A stretch of 47,558 nucleotides of DNA, from NCBI GenBank assembly GCA_944385705.1, contig CALWYF010000015.1, positions 1 to 47,558 on the forward strand. The letters run 5' to 3'. The position numbers and the translations under genes are program-made. The DNA is from an uncultured Oscillospiraceae bacterium. GTDB taxonomy: Bacteria; Bacillota; Clostridia; Oscillospirales; Oscillospiraceae. Below the pieces are notes generated by a model. That model was not told where the DNA came from, ran no database searches, and saw nothing but the letters and a program-made list of their open reading frames with translations. Shown piece after piece: positions 32,380 through 41,109 of the stretch; positions within the stretch are counted from its first letter, which is position 1, and every line of letters starts with the position of its first letter.

Positions 32380-33495
32380 ATGGCTGAAAAGAAGAAAGTT
32401 CCCGCAATAGTGGCCCCCGCCGCCGGAGACAAGAAAAAGGCTCTGGAGACCGCTATTGCCAAAATAGAAAAGGACTACGGCAAGGGCACCATCATGCGCC
32501 TGGGGGACGATATCTCCGTGAATGTAGAGGCCCTGTCCACCGGCTCTCTGTCTTTGGACCTGGCTCTGGGCATAGGCGGCGTCCCCCGGGGACGCATAGT
32601 GGAGATATACGGCCCTGAGGCCTCAGGTAAAACCACCCTGGCCCTCCACGTGGTGGCCTCCGCCCAGAAAAACGGCGGCGACGCCGCCTACATCGACGTG
32701 GAGCACGCCTTGGAACCGGCCTACGCCAGAGCCCTGGGCGTGGACATTGACTCCCTGCTCATCTCCCAGCCGGACACCGGCGAGCAGGCCCTGGACATTG
32801 CCGAGTCCCTGGTGCGCTCCGGCGCCATAGACGTGCTGGTGGTGGACTCCGTGGCCGCCCTTATCCCCAGGGTTGAGCTGGAGGGCGAAGTGGGCGACAC
32901 CGTTGTGGGCGCCCTGGCCCGGCTCATGTCCCAGGCCATGCGCCGCCTGGCGGGGGCCATCTCCAAAAATAACTGCACCGTCATCTTCATAAACCAGCTG
33001 CGTCAGAAGATAGGCGTCATGTACGGCAACCCTGAGACCACCCCCGGCGGTCTGGCTCTGAAATACTATGCCTCCGTTCGCATCGACGTGCGCCGGGTGG
33101 AAACTCTGAAAAGCGGCGGCGAGATGATAGGCAACCGCACCCGGGCCAAGGTGGTCAAAAACAAGGTGGCTCCCCCTTTCCGGGAAGCGGAGTTCGACAT
33201 CTTGTACGGCGAGGGCATATCCAAGGTGGGCGAGATAATCGACCTGGGCGTGAAGCTGGAGCTCATCGACAAGGCCGGCGCCTGGTACACCTGCAACGGC
33301 CAGCGCATCCAGGGCAAGGACGGCGTTCGTGAATATCTGCTCTCCAACCCCGATGTCTGCGACTCCATCGAAAAGGAGATAAGGGAGAACGCCTATAAGC
33401 TTCTGACTCCCCAGGCCAGGAAGGCCGCTCAGGTCTCCGGCCGCGGCACGGTGCCTGCCGTTGACGTGAGCGCCGCCGACTTCGACGAAGAATAA
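32380..33495 (+). CDS. recA: RecA recombinase
   Basis: 371 residues. [15 protein letters not shown] opens the core, Walker A is GPEASGKTT (about 79), [17 protein letters not shown] holds Walker B and loop L1, and [20 protein letters not shown] covers the sensor and loop L2. It forms the ATP-dependent strand-exchange filament and activates LexA cleavage. The 89-bp upstream gap shows no recognisable Gram-positive LexA box (GAAC-N4-GTTC), so SOS control cannot be demonstrated here. recX follows after 18 bp. Confidence 0.98.
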   Translation: MAEKKKVPAIVAPAAGDKKKALETAIAKIEKDYGKGTIMRLGDDISVNVEALSTGSLSLDLALGIGGVPRGRIVEIYGPEASGKTTLALHVVASAQKNGGDAAYIDVEHALEPAYARALGVDIDSLLISQPDTGEQALDIAESLVRSGAIDVLVVDSVAALIPRVELEGEVGDTVVGALARLMSQAMRRLAGAISKNNCTVIFINQLRQKIGVMYGNPETTPGGLALKYYASVRIDVRRVETLKSGGEMIGNRTRAKVVKNKVAPPFREAEFDILYGEGISKVGEIIDLGVKLELIDKAGAWYTCNGQRIQGKDGVREYLLSNPDVCDSIEKEIRENAYKLLTPQARKAAQVSGRGTVPAVDVSAADFDEE

Positions 33496-33513
33496 GGTGC
33501 TGCCCTTCTCTAT

Positions 33514-34125
33514 ATGAGGATAAGCGCTATAAGACAGACCGCCCCGGACAGGCTGAAAGTCTGTTTCGAGGACGGCACGGAGATAAAGACCACCCTGGCG
33601 GCAGTGACGGACCTGCGGCTCTGCTCAGGCCGGGAGCTCAGCGAGGAGGAGCTGGAGGAGCTGAGGCTTTGTTCCCTGCGCTCCCTGGCCAGGGAAAAGG
33701 CTTTGGAATACCTGTCCCAGCGGCAGATGTCCCGGCGGGAGCTGAAGACCAAGCTTCTGCAGAAGGGTATGGACGAGGACACGGCGGAATACTGCATACA
33801 CTGGCTCTCGGACAGGCAGCTCATTGACGAGGAGAGCTATGCCGCCGCCGTAGTGCGCCACTACTCTGCCAAAGGCTATGGGGCTGGCCGGGTACGCCGG
33901 GAGCTCCAACGCCGGGGCATAGACCGGGAGCTTCTGGACGAGGCAATGGAGCAGATGCCGGAGGATACCGGCAAGCTGGACAGCTTTATCGCCGCCCGGC
34001 TCACGGACCCGGAAGACCGGGACCAGGTGCGAAAAATCAGCGCCGCCCTCTTTCGCCGGGGCTACTCCTGGGAGGAGATACGCTCCGCCCTGAGGCGCTT
34101 TCAGGCAGAGGACGGAGACTGGTAA
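33514..34125 (+). CDS. recX: RecX, regulator of RecA
   Basis: 203 residues. Three-helix RecX repeats are visible: ALEYLSQRQMSRRELKTKLL, then WLSDRQLIDEESYAAAVVRH with GAGRVRRELQRRGIDRELLDEA, and RKISAALFRRGYSWEEIRSAL. RecX binds the RecA filament groove and limits its activity. It is directly behind recA, the usual place. The start lacks a strong Shine-Dalgarno sequence, so lower or coupled translation relative to RecA is likely. Confidence 0.93.
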   Translation: MRISAIRQTAPDRLKVCFEDGTEIKTTLAAVTDLRLCSGRELSEEELEELRLCSLRSLAREKALEYLSQRQMSRRELKTKLLQKGMDEDTAEYCIHWLSDRQLIDEESYAAAVVRHYSAKGYGAGRVRRELQRRGIDRELLDEAMEQMPEDTGKLDSFIAARLTDPEDRDQVRKISAALFRRGYSWEEIRSALRRFQAEDGDW

Positions 34126-34174
34126 CACAGGACTGCTATGAACCTGCGACAGAACGGAGATAATAATAAATAAA

Positions 34175-35491
34175 ATGGAAAGAACTTTTGCAATGATATC
34201 TCTTGGCTGCGCCAAGAATCTTGTAAACAGCGAGCAGATGCTCTACCTCATGAGCGAGGCGGGCTTCACCCTCATGCCGGAGCCGGAGGGCGCCGACCTG
34301 GTGATAGTCAACACCTGCGGCTTTATAGAATCTGCCAAGAGCGAGGCCATTGACAATATTTTGCAGATGGCGGAGCTGAAGAAAGCCGGGAAGCTGGGGG
34401 GCATTATCGTCACTGGCTGTCTCAGCGAGAGATATAAAGACAGCATACTTCAGGAGCTGCCGGAGATAGACGCCGTGCTGGGCGTGGGCAGCTTCGGGGA
34501 CATTGTGGAGGCCGCCAAGTCGGTCATGGCAAAGAAAGCCTTCAGCCGCTTTGCCGACAACAGCGCCCCCATCGACGAGATACCCAGAGTGGTATCCACC
34601 GGCCCGGGCTGGGCCTACCTGCGTATAGCCGAGGGCTGCAACAACTTCTGCGCCTTCTGCGCCATCCCCTACATCCGGGGCCGCTACCGCTCCCGCTCCA
34701 TGGAGAACATTCTGGAGGAGGCCAGGGACCTGGCGGAGCACGGGGTGAAGGAGCTTATTGTCATCGCCCAGGACATCACCCGCTACGGCACCGACCTTTA
34801 CGGCAGACGATGTCTGGCCCGGCTATGCAGGGAACTTTCCAAGATAGAGGGCATAGAGTGGATAAGGCTCCACTACCTCTACGTAGACCAGTTCGACGAC
34901 GAACTCATAGACGAGATCGCCAGCAACGATAAGATAGTAAAATATCTGGATATACCCATCCAGCATATAAATGACCGCATTCTGAAAACCATGAACCGCC
35001 GGGGCACCGGGGAGGATATACGTGTCCTCTTCAAAAAGCTCCGGGCAGCCATCCCCGGTCTGGTGCTGCGCACCAGCCTCATTGCCGGACTCCCCGGAGA
35101 GGGTGAGGCAGAGTTTGAGGAGCTGTGCGGCTTTCTCCGGGAATACCGGATAGAGAGGGTGGGCGTCTTCCCCTTCTCCCCGGAGGAGGGTACTCCCGCC
35201 GCTGCCATGGAACGGCCGGACAGCGAGACCGCCCAGCGCCGGGCGGACCTGATAATGGAGCTTCAGGCTCCCATTATGGAGGACTTCTGCCAGAGCTTCT
35301 GCGGCAAGACTCTCCGGGTACTCTACGAATACTATGACGAGGAGAGCGGCTACCATGTGGGCCGCAGCTATGCCGACTCCCCGGATATAGACGGCCTGGT
35401 CCTTTTCTCCGGCGACTGCCGGGAGGGGGATATGGTGGACGTGCTTATCAAATACAGTGAGGACGGCCTGCTCTACGGCGAGCAGCTTTGA
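34175..35491 (+). CDS. rimO: Ribosomal protein S12 methylthiotransferase
   Basis: 438 residues. The UPF0004 domain starts FAMISLGCAKNLVNSE and has VNTCGFIESAKSE and VTGCLSERY, giving the auxiliary Fe-S cysteines. The radical SAM motif is AEGCNNFCAFCAIPYIRGRY (CxxxCxxC), and the TRAM domain is at the C-terminus (LRVLYEYYDEESGYHVGRSY). It adds a methylthio group to Asp88 of ribosomal protein S12. It lies in recA-recX-rimO-pgsA, a Firmicute arrangement in which cinA often stands before recA; cinA is absent. Confidence 0.96.
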   Translation: MERTFAMISLGCAKNLVNSEQMLYLMSEAGFTLMPEPEGADLVIVNTCGFIESAKSEAIDNILQMAELKKAGKLGGIIVTGCLSERYKDSILQELPEIDAVLGVGSFGDIVEAAKSVMAKKAFSRFADNSAPIDEIPRVVSTGPGWAYLRIAEGCNNFCAFCAIPYIRGRYRSRSMENILEEARDLAEHGVKELIVIAQDITRYGTDLYGRRCLARLCRELSKIEGIEWIRLHYLYVDQFDDELIDEIASNDKIVKYLDIPIQHINDRILKTMNRRGTGEDIRVLFKKLRAAIPGLVLRTSLIAGLPGEGEAEFEELCGFLREYRIERVGVFPFSPEEGTPAAAMERPDSETAQRRADLIMELQAPIMEDFCQSFCGKTLRVLYEYYDEESGYHVGRSYADSPDIDGLVLFSGDCREGDMVDVLIKYSEDGLLYGEQL

Positions 35492-35516
35492 GAACAGAGA
35501 CAGAGGAGACAGAGAA

Positions 35517-36038
35517 ATGAACACAACAGCCAACAAGATAACCATATTCCGCATTATTCTTATACCCGTGTTTCTGGTACTGGCCTACATGGGCCAGAGT
35601 CTGGCCGCCCTTTTGGTTTACATAATTGCATGTCTCTCAGACATGGCCGACGGCTACATAGCCCGGCACTACAACCAGATTACCAACTTCGGCAAGTTCA
35701 TGGACCCACTGGCCGACAAGGTGCTGGTCCTGGCGGCAATGTGCTTTTTCGTGGAAAACGGCCAGATGCCCGGCTGGGCGGTGGTTATAGTGCTGTTCAG
35801 AGAGTTTGCCGTGTCGGGCCTGAGGCTCATTGCCGTTGAGCAGCAGCGGGTCATTGCCGCCGGCTGGTCCGGCAAGATAAAGACCGCCTGCACCATGGTT
35901 GGCCTTTGCGCCATGCTGGCCATACCCGCCAGCACCATTGTCAGCTTTATCACCACCTGGGTAATCGTACTTACCACTGTCTATTCCGGAATAGAATACT
36001 TTTACGTCAACAGAGACGTATTTAAAAATGCCGACTGA
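35517..36038 (+). CDS. pgsA: CDP-diacylglycerol-glycerol-3-phosphate 3-phosphatidyltransferase
   Basis: 173 residues from the ATG at 35517, which has GAGGAG upstream and follows the rimO stop by 25 bp; the longer frame overlaps rimO. The CDP-alcohol phosphatidyltransferase motif is complete: DMADGYIARHYNQITNFGKF followed by MDPLADKV (family DGxxAR...GxxxDxxxD). Four to six hydrophobic helices embed it in the membrane. It makes phosphatidylglycerol phosphate. cysS starts 11 bp downstream. Confidence 0.95.
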   Translation: MNTTANKITIFRIILIPVFLVLAYMGQSLAALLVYIIACLSDMADGYIARHYNQITNFGKFMDPLADKVLVLAAMCFFVENGQMPGWAVVIVLFREFAVSGLRLIAVEQQRVIAAGWSGKIKTACTMVGLCAMLAIPASTIVSFITTWVIVLTTVYSGIEYFYVNRDVFKNAD

Positions 36039-36049
36039 GGAGAATTATT

Positions 36050-37501
36050 ATGAAACTCTATAATTCCGCCACCCGTACCCGTGAGGAATTTGTACCCAAC
36101 CATCCCGACATCGTAAAGATGTACACCTGCGGACCTACCGTGTATCACTACGCCCATATAGGAAATCTCCGCTCTTACATCATGGAGGACGTGCTGGAGA
36201 AGTACCTGCGCTATCTGGGCTATAATGTTAAGCGTGTCATGAACATCACCGATGTGGGCCATCTCACCTCCGATGCCGACGAGGGTGAGGACAAGATGCT
36301 CAAGGGCGCAAAGCGGGAGCACAAGAGCGTCATGGAGATAGCAAAGTTCTACACCGACGCTTTCTTCGCCGACTGCGCCAAGCTGAACATCAAGACTCCT
36401 GACGTTGTGGAGCCCGCCACCAACTGCATCGATGAATATATCCGCATAATCTCCAAGCTCATGGACACCGGCTATGCCTACTTTGCCGGCGGCAACGTAT
36501 ACTTCGACACCTCCAAGCTGGAGAAGTACTACGTCTTCAACGACTTCAACGAGGATGATTTGGCCGTTGGCGTCCGTGAGGGCGTGGAGGAGGACAGCAA
36601 CAAGCGCAACAAGAACGACTTCGTGCTGTGGTTCACCAAGTCCAAGTTCGAGGACCAGGCCCTGAAATGGGATTCCCCCTGGGGCGTGGGCTACCCCGGC
36701 TGGCACATCGAGTGCTCCGGCATCTCCATGAAGCACCTGGGCGAGGACCTGGACATCCACTGCGGCGGCATAGACAATGCCTTCCCCCACCACACCAATG
36801 AAATTGCCCAGTCCGAGTCCTATCTGGGTCACAAATGGTGCAACTTCTGGATGCATGTTTACCACCTGAACACCAATTCCGGCAAGATGAGCAAGTCCAG
36901 CGGGGAGTTCCTTACTGTGTCCTTGCTTGAGGAGAAAGGCTATGACCCCCTGGCCTACCGCCTCTTCTGCCTCCAGAGCCACTACCGCAAGAGCCTGGTA
37001 TTCAGCTGGGAGAACCTGGACAACGCCCAGACCGCCTACAACAAGCTGATAGCCAAGGTGGCCGCCCTGAAGCCCGGCGACGGAGAGGTGGACGCCCAGG
37101 TCATGGTTGCCCTGAAGGAGAAGTTCACCGCCGCTCTGGACAACGACCTGAACAGCTCCTTGGCAGTTACCGCCCTCTACGATGTGCTGAAGGCCAAGAC
37201 CAACGACGAGACAAAGCTGGCCGTCATTGCCGACTTCGACCGGGTGCTGAGCCTGGATCTCATCGCCAAGGGTGAGAAGAAACGGGAGGAGCTGAAGAAG
37301 CAGGCCGTGGCCGCCGGTCAGTTTACCATCGTCTCCGAGAGCGGAGAGTCTGACCCCGATGTGGAGGCCAAAATCCAGGCCCGTCAGGATGCCAAGAAGG
37401 CCAAGGACTTTGCCAAGGCCGATGCCATAAGGGACGAACTGAAAGCCGCCGGCATTGAGCTCACCGATATCCCCCACGGCGTTAAGTGGAAAAGAATATA
37501 A
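36050..37501 (+). CDS. cysS: Cysteinyl-tRNA synthetase
   Basis: 483 residues, class I synthetase. The HIGH-type motif is YHYAHIGNLRS near residue 31, zinc ligands include Cys in MYTCGPTVY, GWHIECSG and HHTNE, and the KMSKS loop is GKMSKSSGEFL. The C-terminal anticodon domain includes KAKDFAKADAIRDELKAAGI. It charges tRNA-Cys. GAGGAG precedes the start. No T-box leader is possible in the 11-bp gap after pgsA, so it is expressed with the recA-rimO run. It ends at a terminator hairpin split by the repeat element described next. Confidence 0.97.
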   Translation: MKLYNSATRTREEFVPNHPDIVKMYTCGPTVYHYAHIGNLRSYIMEDVLEKYLRYLGYNVKRVMNITDVGHLTSDADEGEDKMLKGAKREHKSVMEIAKFYTDAFFADCAKLNIKTPDVVEPATNCIDEYIRIISKLMDTGYAYFAGGNVYFDTSKLEKYYVFNDFNEDDLAVGVREGVEEDSNKRNKNDFVLWFTKSKFEDQALKWDSPWGVGYPGWHIECSGISMKHLGEDLDIHCGGIDNAFPHHTNEIAQSESYLGHKWCNFWMHVYHLNTNSGKMSKSSGEFLTVSLLEEKGYDPLAYRLFCLQSHYRKSLVFSWENLDNAQTAYNKLIAKVAALKPGDGEVDAQVMVALKEKFTAALDNDLNSSLAVTALYDVLKAKTNDETKLAVIADFDRVLSLDLIAKGEKKREELKKQAVAAGQFTIVSESGESDPDVEAKIQARQDAKKAKDFAKADAIRDELKAAGIELTDIPHGVKWKRI

Positions 37502-37512
37502 AATATAAACAA

Positions 37513-37538
37513 AAGCCCCGGCCTGACGGTCGGGGCTT
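37513..37538 (+). terminator. cysS terminator hairpin, left copy
   Basis: An 11-bp stem with loop TGAC: AAGCCCCG pairs with CGGGGCTT and continues inward. It is not followed by a proper T-run but by TCTGCTTGTC of the repeat. A near-identical hairpin stands on the other side of the repeat. Confidence 0.8.
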
Positions 37539-37740
37539 CTGCTTGTCTAAGAAGGCATAGCCTTCTTAGACAAAAGAGCTTGCACTTCGTTTCATGCCTC
37601 AGTTGTACGCCGAAGGCGTACAATTCGACACTTCGCTCCATGAGAAGTGTTTTCCGCGATGTACACGCCGCCGCGGAAAACAATTGAATTAATTTTTTCA
37701 CTGCGGTGAAAAAACGCTGCGAGGCTTTTTTGACAGTTTC
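37539..37740 (+). repeat. Structured dispersed repeat, copy 1
   Basis: About 200 bp, same orientation as copy 2 at 41880. It contains a chain of hairpins: TTGTCTAAGAAGG/CCTTCTTAGACAA (37543-37573, 13 bp), TTGTACGCC/GGCGTACAA (37603-37623), ACACTTC/GAAGTGT (37628-37650), TTTTCCGCG/CGCGGAAAA (about 37650-37680) and TTTTTTCAC/GTGAAAAAA (37693-37714). No convincing gene is encoded. Relative to copy 2 two stems differ by compensatory changes, arguing for selection on RNA or DNA structure. It occupies the convergent gap between cysS and the DUF6320 gene. Confidence 0.9.
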
Positions 37741-37775
37741 AAGCCCCGGCCTTACGGCCGGGGCTTGATTATATT
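37741..37775 (+). terminator. cysS terminator hairpin, right copy
   Basis: An 11-bp stem with loop TTAC followed by GATTATATTTC. It matches the left hairpin at 24 of 26 positions, so the repeat lies between two copies of one terminator. It also faces the convergent DUF6320 gene. Confidence 0.75.
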
Positions 37776-37790
37776 TCGTATATCTATTAT

Positions 37791-38366
37791 CTATTTTGTA
37801 TGGAAGCGCTTGTGCAGCTCCCGGAGAAAGCCCCGGCCCAGAGCGATTATGCAGGATATCAGCAGGGCCAGGGACAGGGCGCCCATAACTTCCAGGGGCC
37901 AGACTACCTCCGGTCTGAGCCACAGCAGTCCGGCGGCGGAGCCAAGGGCGGAGAGGAAAATAAGTGTCAGCATAGGCAGCATGTTCTGCCGCTGCCGCTC
38001 CATGTCGGAGAAAAACAGGGCAGCGCAGATTATAAGTCCGCCAAAGCCCACAATGGGCACCACAAACTCGGCCCAGCCCGGCGCAAGGAACAGCTCTATA
38101 AGTATGAGCATAAGGCAGGAGCAGAGCAGCAGCTTTATAAACTGGCTTATCCGATTATACTCCACCAGATCCGGGGACAGCACCAGGGTCCAGACCATGT
38201 ACAGGCCCAACAGCACAATCAGGCTCCAGGCCTTTCCCCCCACTGCAATGTTTACAATGGGGCAGATCACCGCCGCAGACAGCAGCACCAGGCCCGCCGC
38301 CTTTATGAGCTTGCGCTTCACTTGCTTTCGGTTTCCAAGCGCTGGATATGTTATGTCAACTTTCAT
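37791..38366 (-). CDS. DUF6320 multi-spanning membrane protein
   Basis: 191 residues with five or six hydrophobic segments (for example LVLLSAAVICPIVNIAVGG, LIVLLGLYMVWTLVLSP, LLLCSCLMLILIELFL, FVVPIVGFGGLIICAALFF, MLTLIFLSALGSAAGLLWL). I recognise it as the DUF6320 type, which accompanies alcohol-acetyltransferase-like genes. Its start overlaps the end of that gene by 11 bp here, so the two are coupled. A function in transfer of an acylated product across the membrane is possible but only inferred. Confidence 0.75.
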   Translation of the reverse strand: MKVDITYPALGNRKQVKRKLIKAAGLVLLSAAVICPIVNIAVGGKAWSLIVLLGLYMVWTLVLSPDLVEYNRISQFIKLLLCSCLMLILIELFLAPGWAEFVVPIVGFGGLIICAALFFSDMERQRQNMLPMLTLIFLSALGSAAGLLWLRPEVVWPLEVMGALSLALLISCIIALGRGFLRELHKRFHTK

Positions 38367-39852
38367 ACAGCTCGCTGCCCTCCACTTTAACTTCTACGCC
38401 GTCCCGGGTCAGCAGCTCATACAGCTTTTCCTCAAAGCTGGGGTCGGCGGTGAGCTTTGCGATGGAGAACATGGCCGTGTTATTTACCGTTACCAGGGAA
38501 CAGCTCGCCCTGTTGCTTATGGCGGTGCCCAGCACGAAGTCCATGGCCTCTATCTCCTTTGCCATCCTATCCGGCAGCTGCACCACTCCCATATTTGAGA
38601 GGGTATTTGTAAATATCTTGTCTCCCAGAAATCCGTAGATGAGCCTGGCCGCAGGCTGCTTTACCGCCAGCGGCACAAACCTCAGACTGTTCACCAGGCG
38701 CTCTGTGCCGGTGAGCATACGGTTCATGGCCTCCTTGGAGCCCTTGCTCTCCAGCTGCCGGCTTATCTCCCCTGTCATAGCCTCAATATCCCCGATCTTC
38801 TCTATGGGCAGGCGGATGCCGCAGTACAAAGAGAAATTCCGCACCGTCTTTGAGGGGTAGAACTTGCGCATATTCACAGGAACCTGGATGCTCTGCTCAC
38901 CTTTCATCTGGTCGGTGGCCGCCTTTCCAGCCATAAACATCAGGGCCAGTAGATAAACCGTCACCGTGGCCCGGTATTTCTTTGCCGCTTCATGGAGCCC
39001 GGCTGCGTCCATCCTGAAATGGAGCAACCGGCAGGGTCTGTTCTCACTGAGTCTGCCGCTCATCTGCAAAGCCGCCCTCTCCACAAAACCGGAGGAGCTG
39101 CTGCTTTGCTCTATCCTTGCAAAGGCGTTTTCAAATTCCTCCGGGGAGGGCGTCTCTCCCAGGGCCCACGGGCCCTTGTCAACACAAGCGTCAATGCCCT
39201 TCAGCCTCAGGTATTCTCCGGTAAGGGCCTTCAGAAATGCCATGCCCCCGGTGCCGTCTGTAAGGACGTGGAAAAATTCCACACTTATGCGCCGGTCCCA
39301 ATACAATACCCGGAAGGCCGGCGAACCGCTCTGAGACACCTTTAAGGGGCGGCAGGGAATGTCACTCTCCCGGGACACTGTAAAGCGGCGCTTTGCGGTG
39401 TCCAGGTAATGCCAGAAAAAGCCCTTCTTCAGAGTCGTGGCAAAGCTGGGAAAGCGCCTGATGGTAAAATCCAGGGCCATCTGCAAAAGCTCCGGGACCA
39501 CCGGCTCCTTTAAATATACAGACAGCCTGAACACCGACATGCTCCCCGGCTTCATTGACAGAGGGTATATCTTCGCCGCATCGTCCAGAGGAAACCACAG
39601 CACTGCCGGTCTGGCATAAAAGCCCCCCAAATTTGCCGGGTCCAACAGTTCCAAGGCCCGGCTCAGGCTGAGATTCGAGTTTACATAATACAATATTGCC
39701 TTTTCAAAATCTTCCCGCAGCTTCCGTTTCTCGGCCTTTGCCAGAATACAGTGGCTGTCAAAGCCGGAAAAAAATTCCGCCAAAGCTGCTCTGTCCCCGG
39801 CGGGCAGGGTCTTTATATAATCCTCAAAGGGGCTGCTGACAGGTAGTTTCAT
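38356..39852 (-). CDS. Alcohol acetyltransferase/condensation-domain-like acyltransferase
   Basis: 498 residues of the CoA-dependent acyltransferase superfamily (chloramphenicol acetyltransferase-like/condensation fold). The catalytic HxxxDG motif is HVLTDG at residues 195-200, and the preceding RRFPSFATTLKKGFFWHYL matches the superfamily's first strand region. MRKFYPSKTVRNFSLYCG resembles the second structural motif. Such proteins may esterify alcohols or lipids; no peptide-synthetase modules are present. No signal peptide is seen. It forms a two-gene unit with the DUF6320 membrane protein. Substrates are unknown. Confidence 0.75.
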   Translation of the reverse strand: MKLPVSSPFEDYIKTLPAGDRAALAEFFSGFDSHCILAKAEKRKLREDFEKAILYYVNSNLSLSRALELLDPANLGGFYARPAVLWFPLDDAAKIYPLSMKPGSMSVFRLSVYLKEPVVPELLQMALDFTIRRFPSFATTLKKGFFWHYLDTAKRRFTVSRESDIPCRPLKVSQSGSPAFRVLYWDRRISVEFFHVLTDGTGGMAFLKALTGEYLRLKGIDACVDKGPWALGETPSPEEFENAFARIEQSSSSSGFVERAALQMSGRLSENRPCRLLHFRMDAAGLHEAAKKYRATVTVYLLALMFMAGKAATDQMKGEQSIQVPVNMRKFYPSKTVRNFSLYCGIRLPIEKIGDIEAMTGEISRQLESKGSKEAMNRMLTGTERLVNSLRFVPLAVKQPAARLIYGFLGDKIFTNTLSNMGVVQLPDRMAKEIEAMDFVLGTAISNRASCSLVTVNNTAMFSIAKLTADPSFEEKLYELLTRDGVEVKVEGSELYES

Positions 39853-39925
39853 CCGCTCACTTCCGCTGTTTTGATCTTTTCCATTTTACCACGGCGGCCG
39901 GTTTTTTGGAAGCACAAAAGAGTTA

Positions 39926-39968
39926 AACGCCGCCCCTCCCGGCTTGGGGAGAGGCGGCGTTCGTTTTT
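39926..39968 (-). terminator. GC-rich hairpin terminator after the DUF1002 gene
   Basis: AACGCCGCC pairs with GGCGGCGTT and CCTCCC with the inner GGGGAG, giving a long stem. On the minus strand it is followed by TTAACTCTTTTG, ending the DUF1002 transcript; on the plus strand CGTTTTT follows, so it may act both ways. Confidence 0.7.
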
Positions 39969-39991
39969 ATTCGGATAGGCTTGCGTCCTTA

Positions 39992-40867
39992 TCAGAAGCG
40001 GGCAATGATGTCCTTTATCTTATCGAAGAAGCCGGAGACGGAGTCCACAACTTTCTTCACACCCTGCACGAAGCCCACAACCTTGTTCTTGGCGTCGGAG
40101 ACCTTCTGCAAAGTGTTCTGCACATCCTCCACCCGGGCTTTCAGGGCCTCTCCGTCCAGTCCCTCCAGAGAGCGGCACAGACTCAGCAGCTGGTTCACCT
40201 GGGTGTCGGTGAGGCGCACGTTATAGCGTCCTGCAATTTCGTTTATCTCCGCCCTGATTTCATCGTCGGTCATGGTCTTGGTGACGTCCAGCATCATCTT
40301 CAGCTCGTTGACGATGGAGGTGGAGTCCATGGAGCCTATCTCAGCGGCCAGCTCGCCGGTGATGGTCAGCTCCTGGGTGCTGACAAGTTTTGCCAGATCA
40401 TCCAGCTTCTTTCCCGTCATGTCCTCGTAGGCCTTATATATACCGCTGAGGGCCGCAGTGCCGCTGACTTCAAAGGGGGCGGCAACGATTATATTGGCGT
40501 CGGTGATGCCCGCCGTTGCCAGGGCGCTGACATACATCTCACCCGTGCACCAGTTTATGTTGCTGGTAGTCACAGCCATGCCGCTGCCTGCCGGCAGCAG
40601 CTCCACATACACGCAGGATATGGACCGGGTGCCGATAAGGCTCTCATCCACATAGCCCTCCAGATAGGCCCGCTCCTCGGCGTTGGTCATCTTAAGCTCG
40701 ATGACGTCTCCCCGCTTTAGGCCGAAGGCATTGTACACCGAATCTATCTGCTCATCGGTGAGGTCGGCCCCGATAACTGCCCGGCTCTGGTTGATATCTG
40801 CATATGCAGGCACTGCCATGGAGCACACCAGCAGCACCATAAGTATTATTGAAATCATCTTTTTCAT
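39992..40867 (-). CDS. Secreted DUF1002 protein
   Basis: 291 residues. The signal peptide is KKMISIILMVLLVCSMAVPAYA with cleavage after AYA. The mature part starts SRAVIGADLTDEQIDSVYNA and continues KMTNAEERAYLEGYV and GTRSISCVYVELLPAGSGM, which are hallmarks of DUF1002 (PF06207), an exported family of unknown role found in spore-forming and other Firmicutes. The C-terminal third is helical (VQNTLQKVSDAKNKVVGFVQ). It is monocistronic, with a hairpin terminator behind it and divergent to nagB. Confidence 0.87.
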   Translation of the reverse strand: MKKMISIILMVLLVCSMAVPAYADINQSRAVIGADLTDEQIDSVYNAFGLKRGDVIELKMTNAEERAYLEGYVDESLIGTRSISCVYVELLPAGSGMAVTTSNINWCTGEMYVSALATAGITDANIIVAAPFEVSGTAALSGIYKAYEDMTGKKLDDLAKLVSTQELTITGELAAEIGSMDSTSIVNELKMMLDVTKTMTDDEIRAEINEIAGRYNVRLTDTQVNQLLSLCRSLEGLDGEALKARVEDVQNTLQKVSDAKNKVVGFVQGVKKVVDSVSGFFDKIKDIIARF

Positions 40868-40906
40868 TGGTCTCTTCTCCTTTCAGAGTACATATATAAG
40901 ACGAGG

Positions 40907-40920
40907 CAAAAGCCCTTTTG
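40907..40920. promoter_or_regulatory. Small palindrome upstream of the DUF1002 gene
   Basis: CAAAAGCCCTTTTG has perfect 6-bp arms around CC and lies about 40 bp before the DUF1002 start, near where a -35 region would be expected. It could be an operator. No independent support is visible. Confidence 0.3.
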
Positions 40921-41038
40921 TTCCCCGGGCATGTTACCACTTTCTTTTTAAAAAATAAAGCTTTTTTCAGAATTCTTAATAATCTTTCCCTTTTCTCGTC
41001 TTTTATTTCAATCTTTCTTCAAAAGCTTTCAGGCCCAC

Positions 41039-41067
41039 TTGACGAAAAATTAATGGCATTATATACT
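41039..41067 (+). promoter_or_regulatory. Sigma-A promoter of nagB
   Basis: TTGACG (41039-41044), 17 bp, TATACT (41062-41067), 43 bp before the nagB start. The position and spacing are ideal. Confidence 0.75.
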
Positions 41068-41109
41068 TGTAACAGCGCTTAACTAAAACAATATTTTGGA
41101 GGATATGCT

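Noticed and set aside
36002-37477. A 491-codon open frame on the minus strand
   Set aside because: It mirrors cysS, which has all synthetase motifs. The translation is compositionally odd (Gly/Val/Leu/His) and has no signal or domain.
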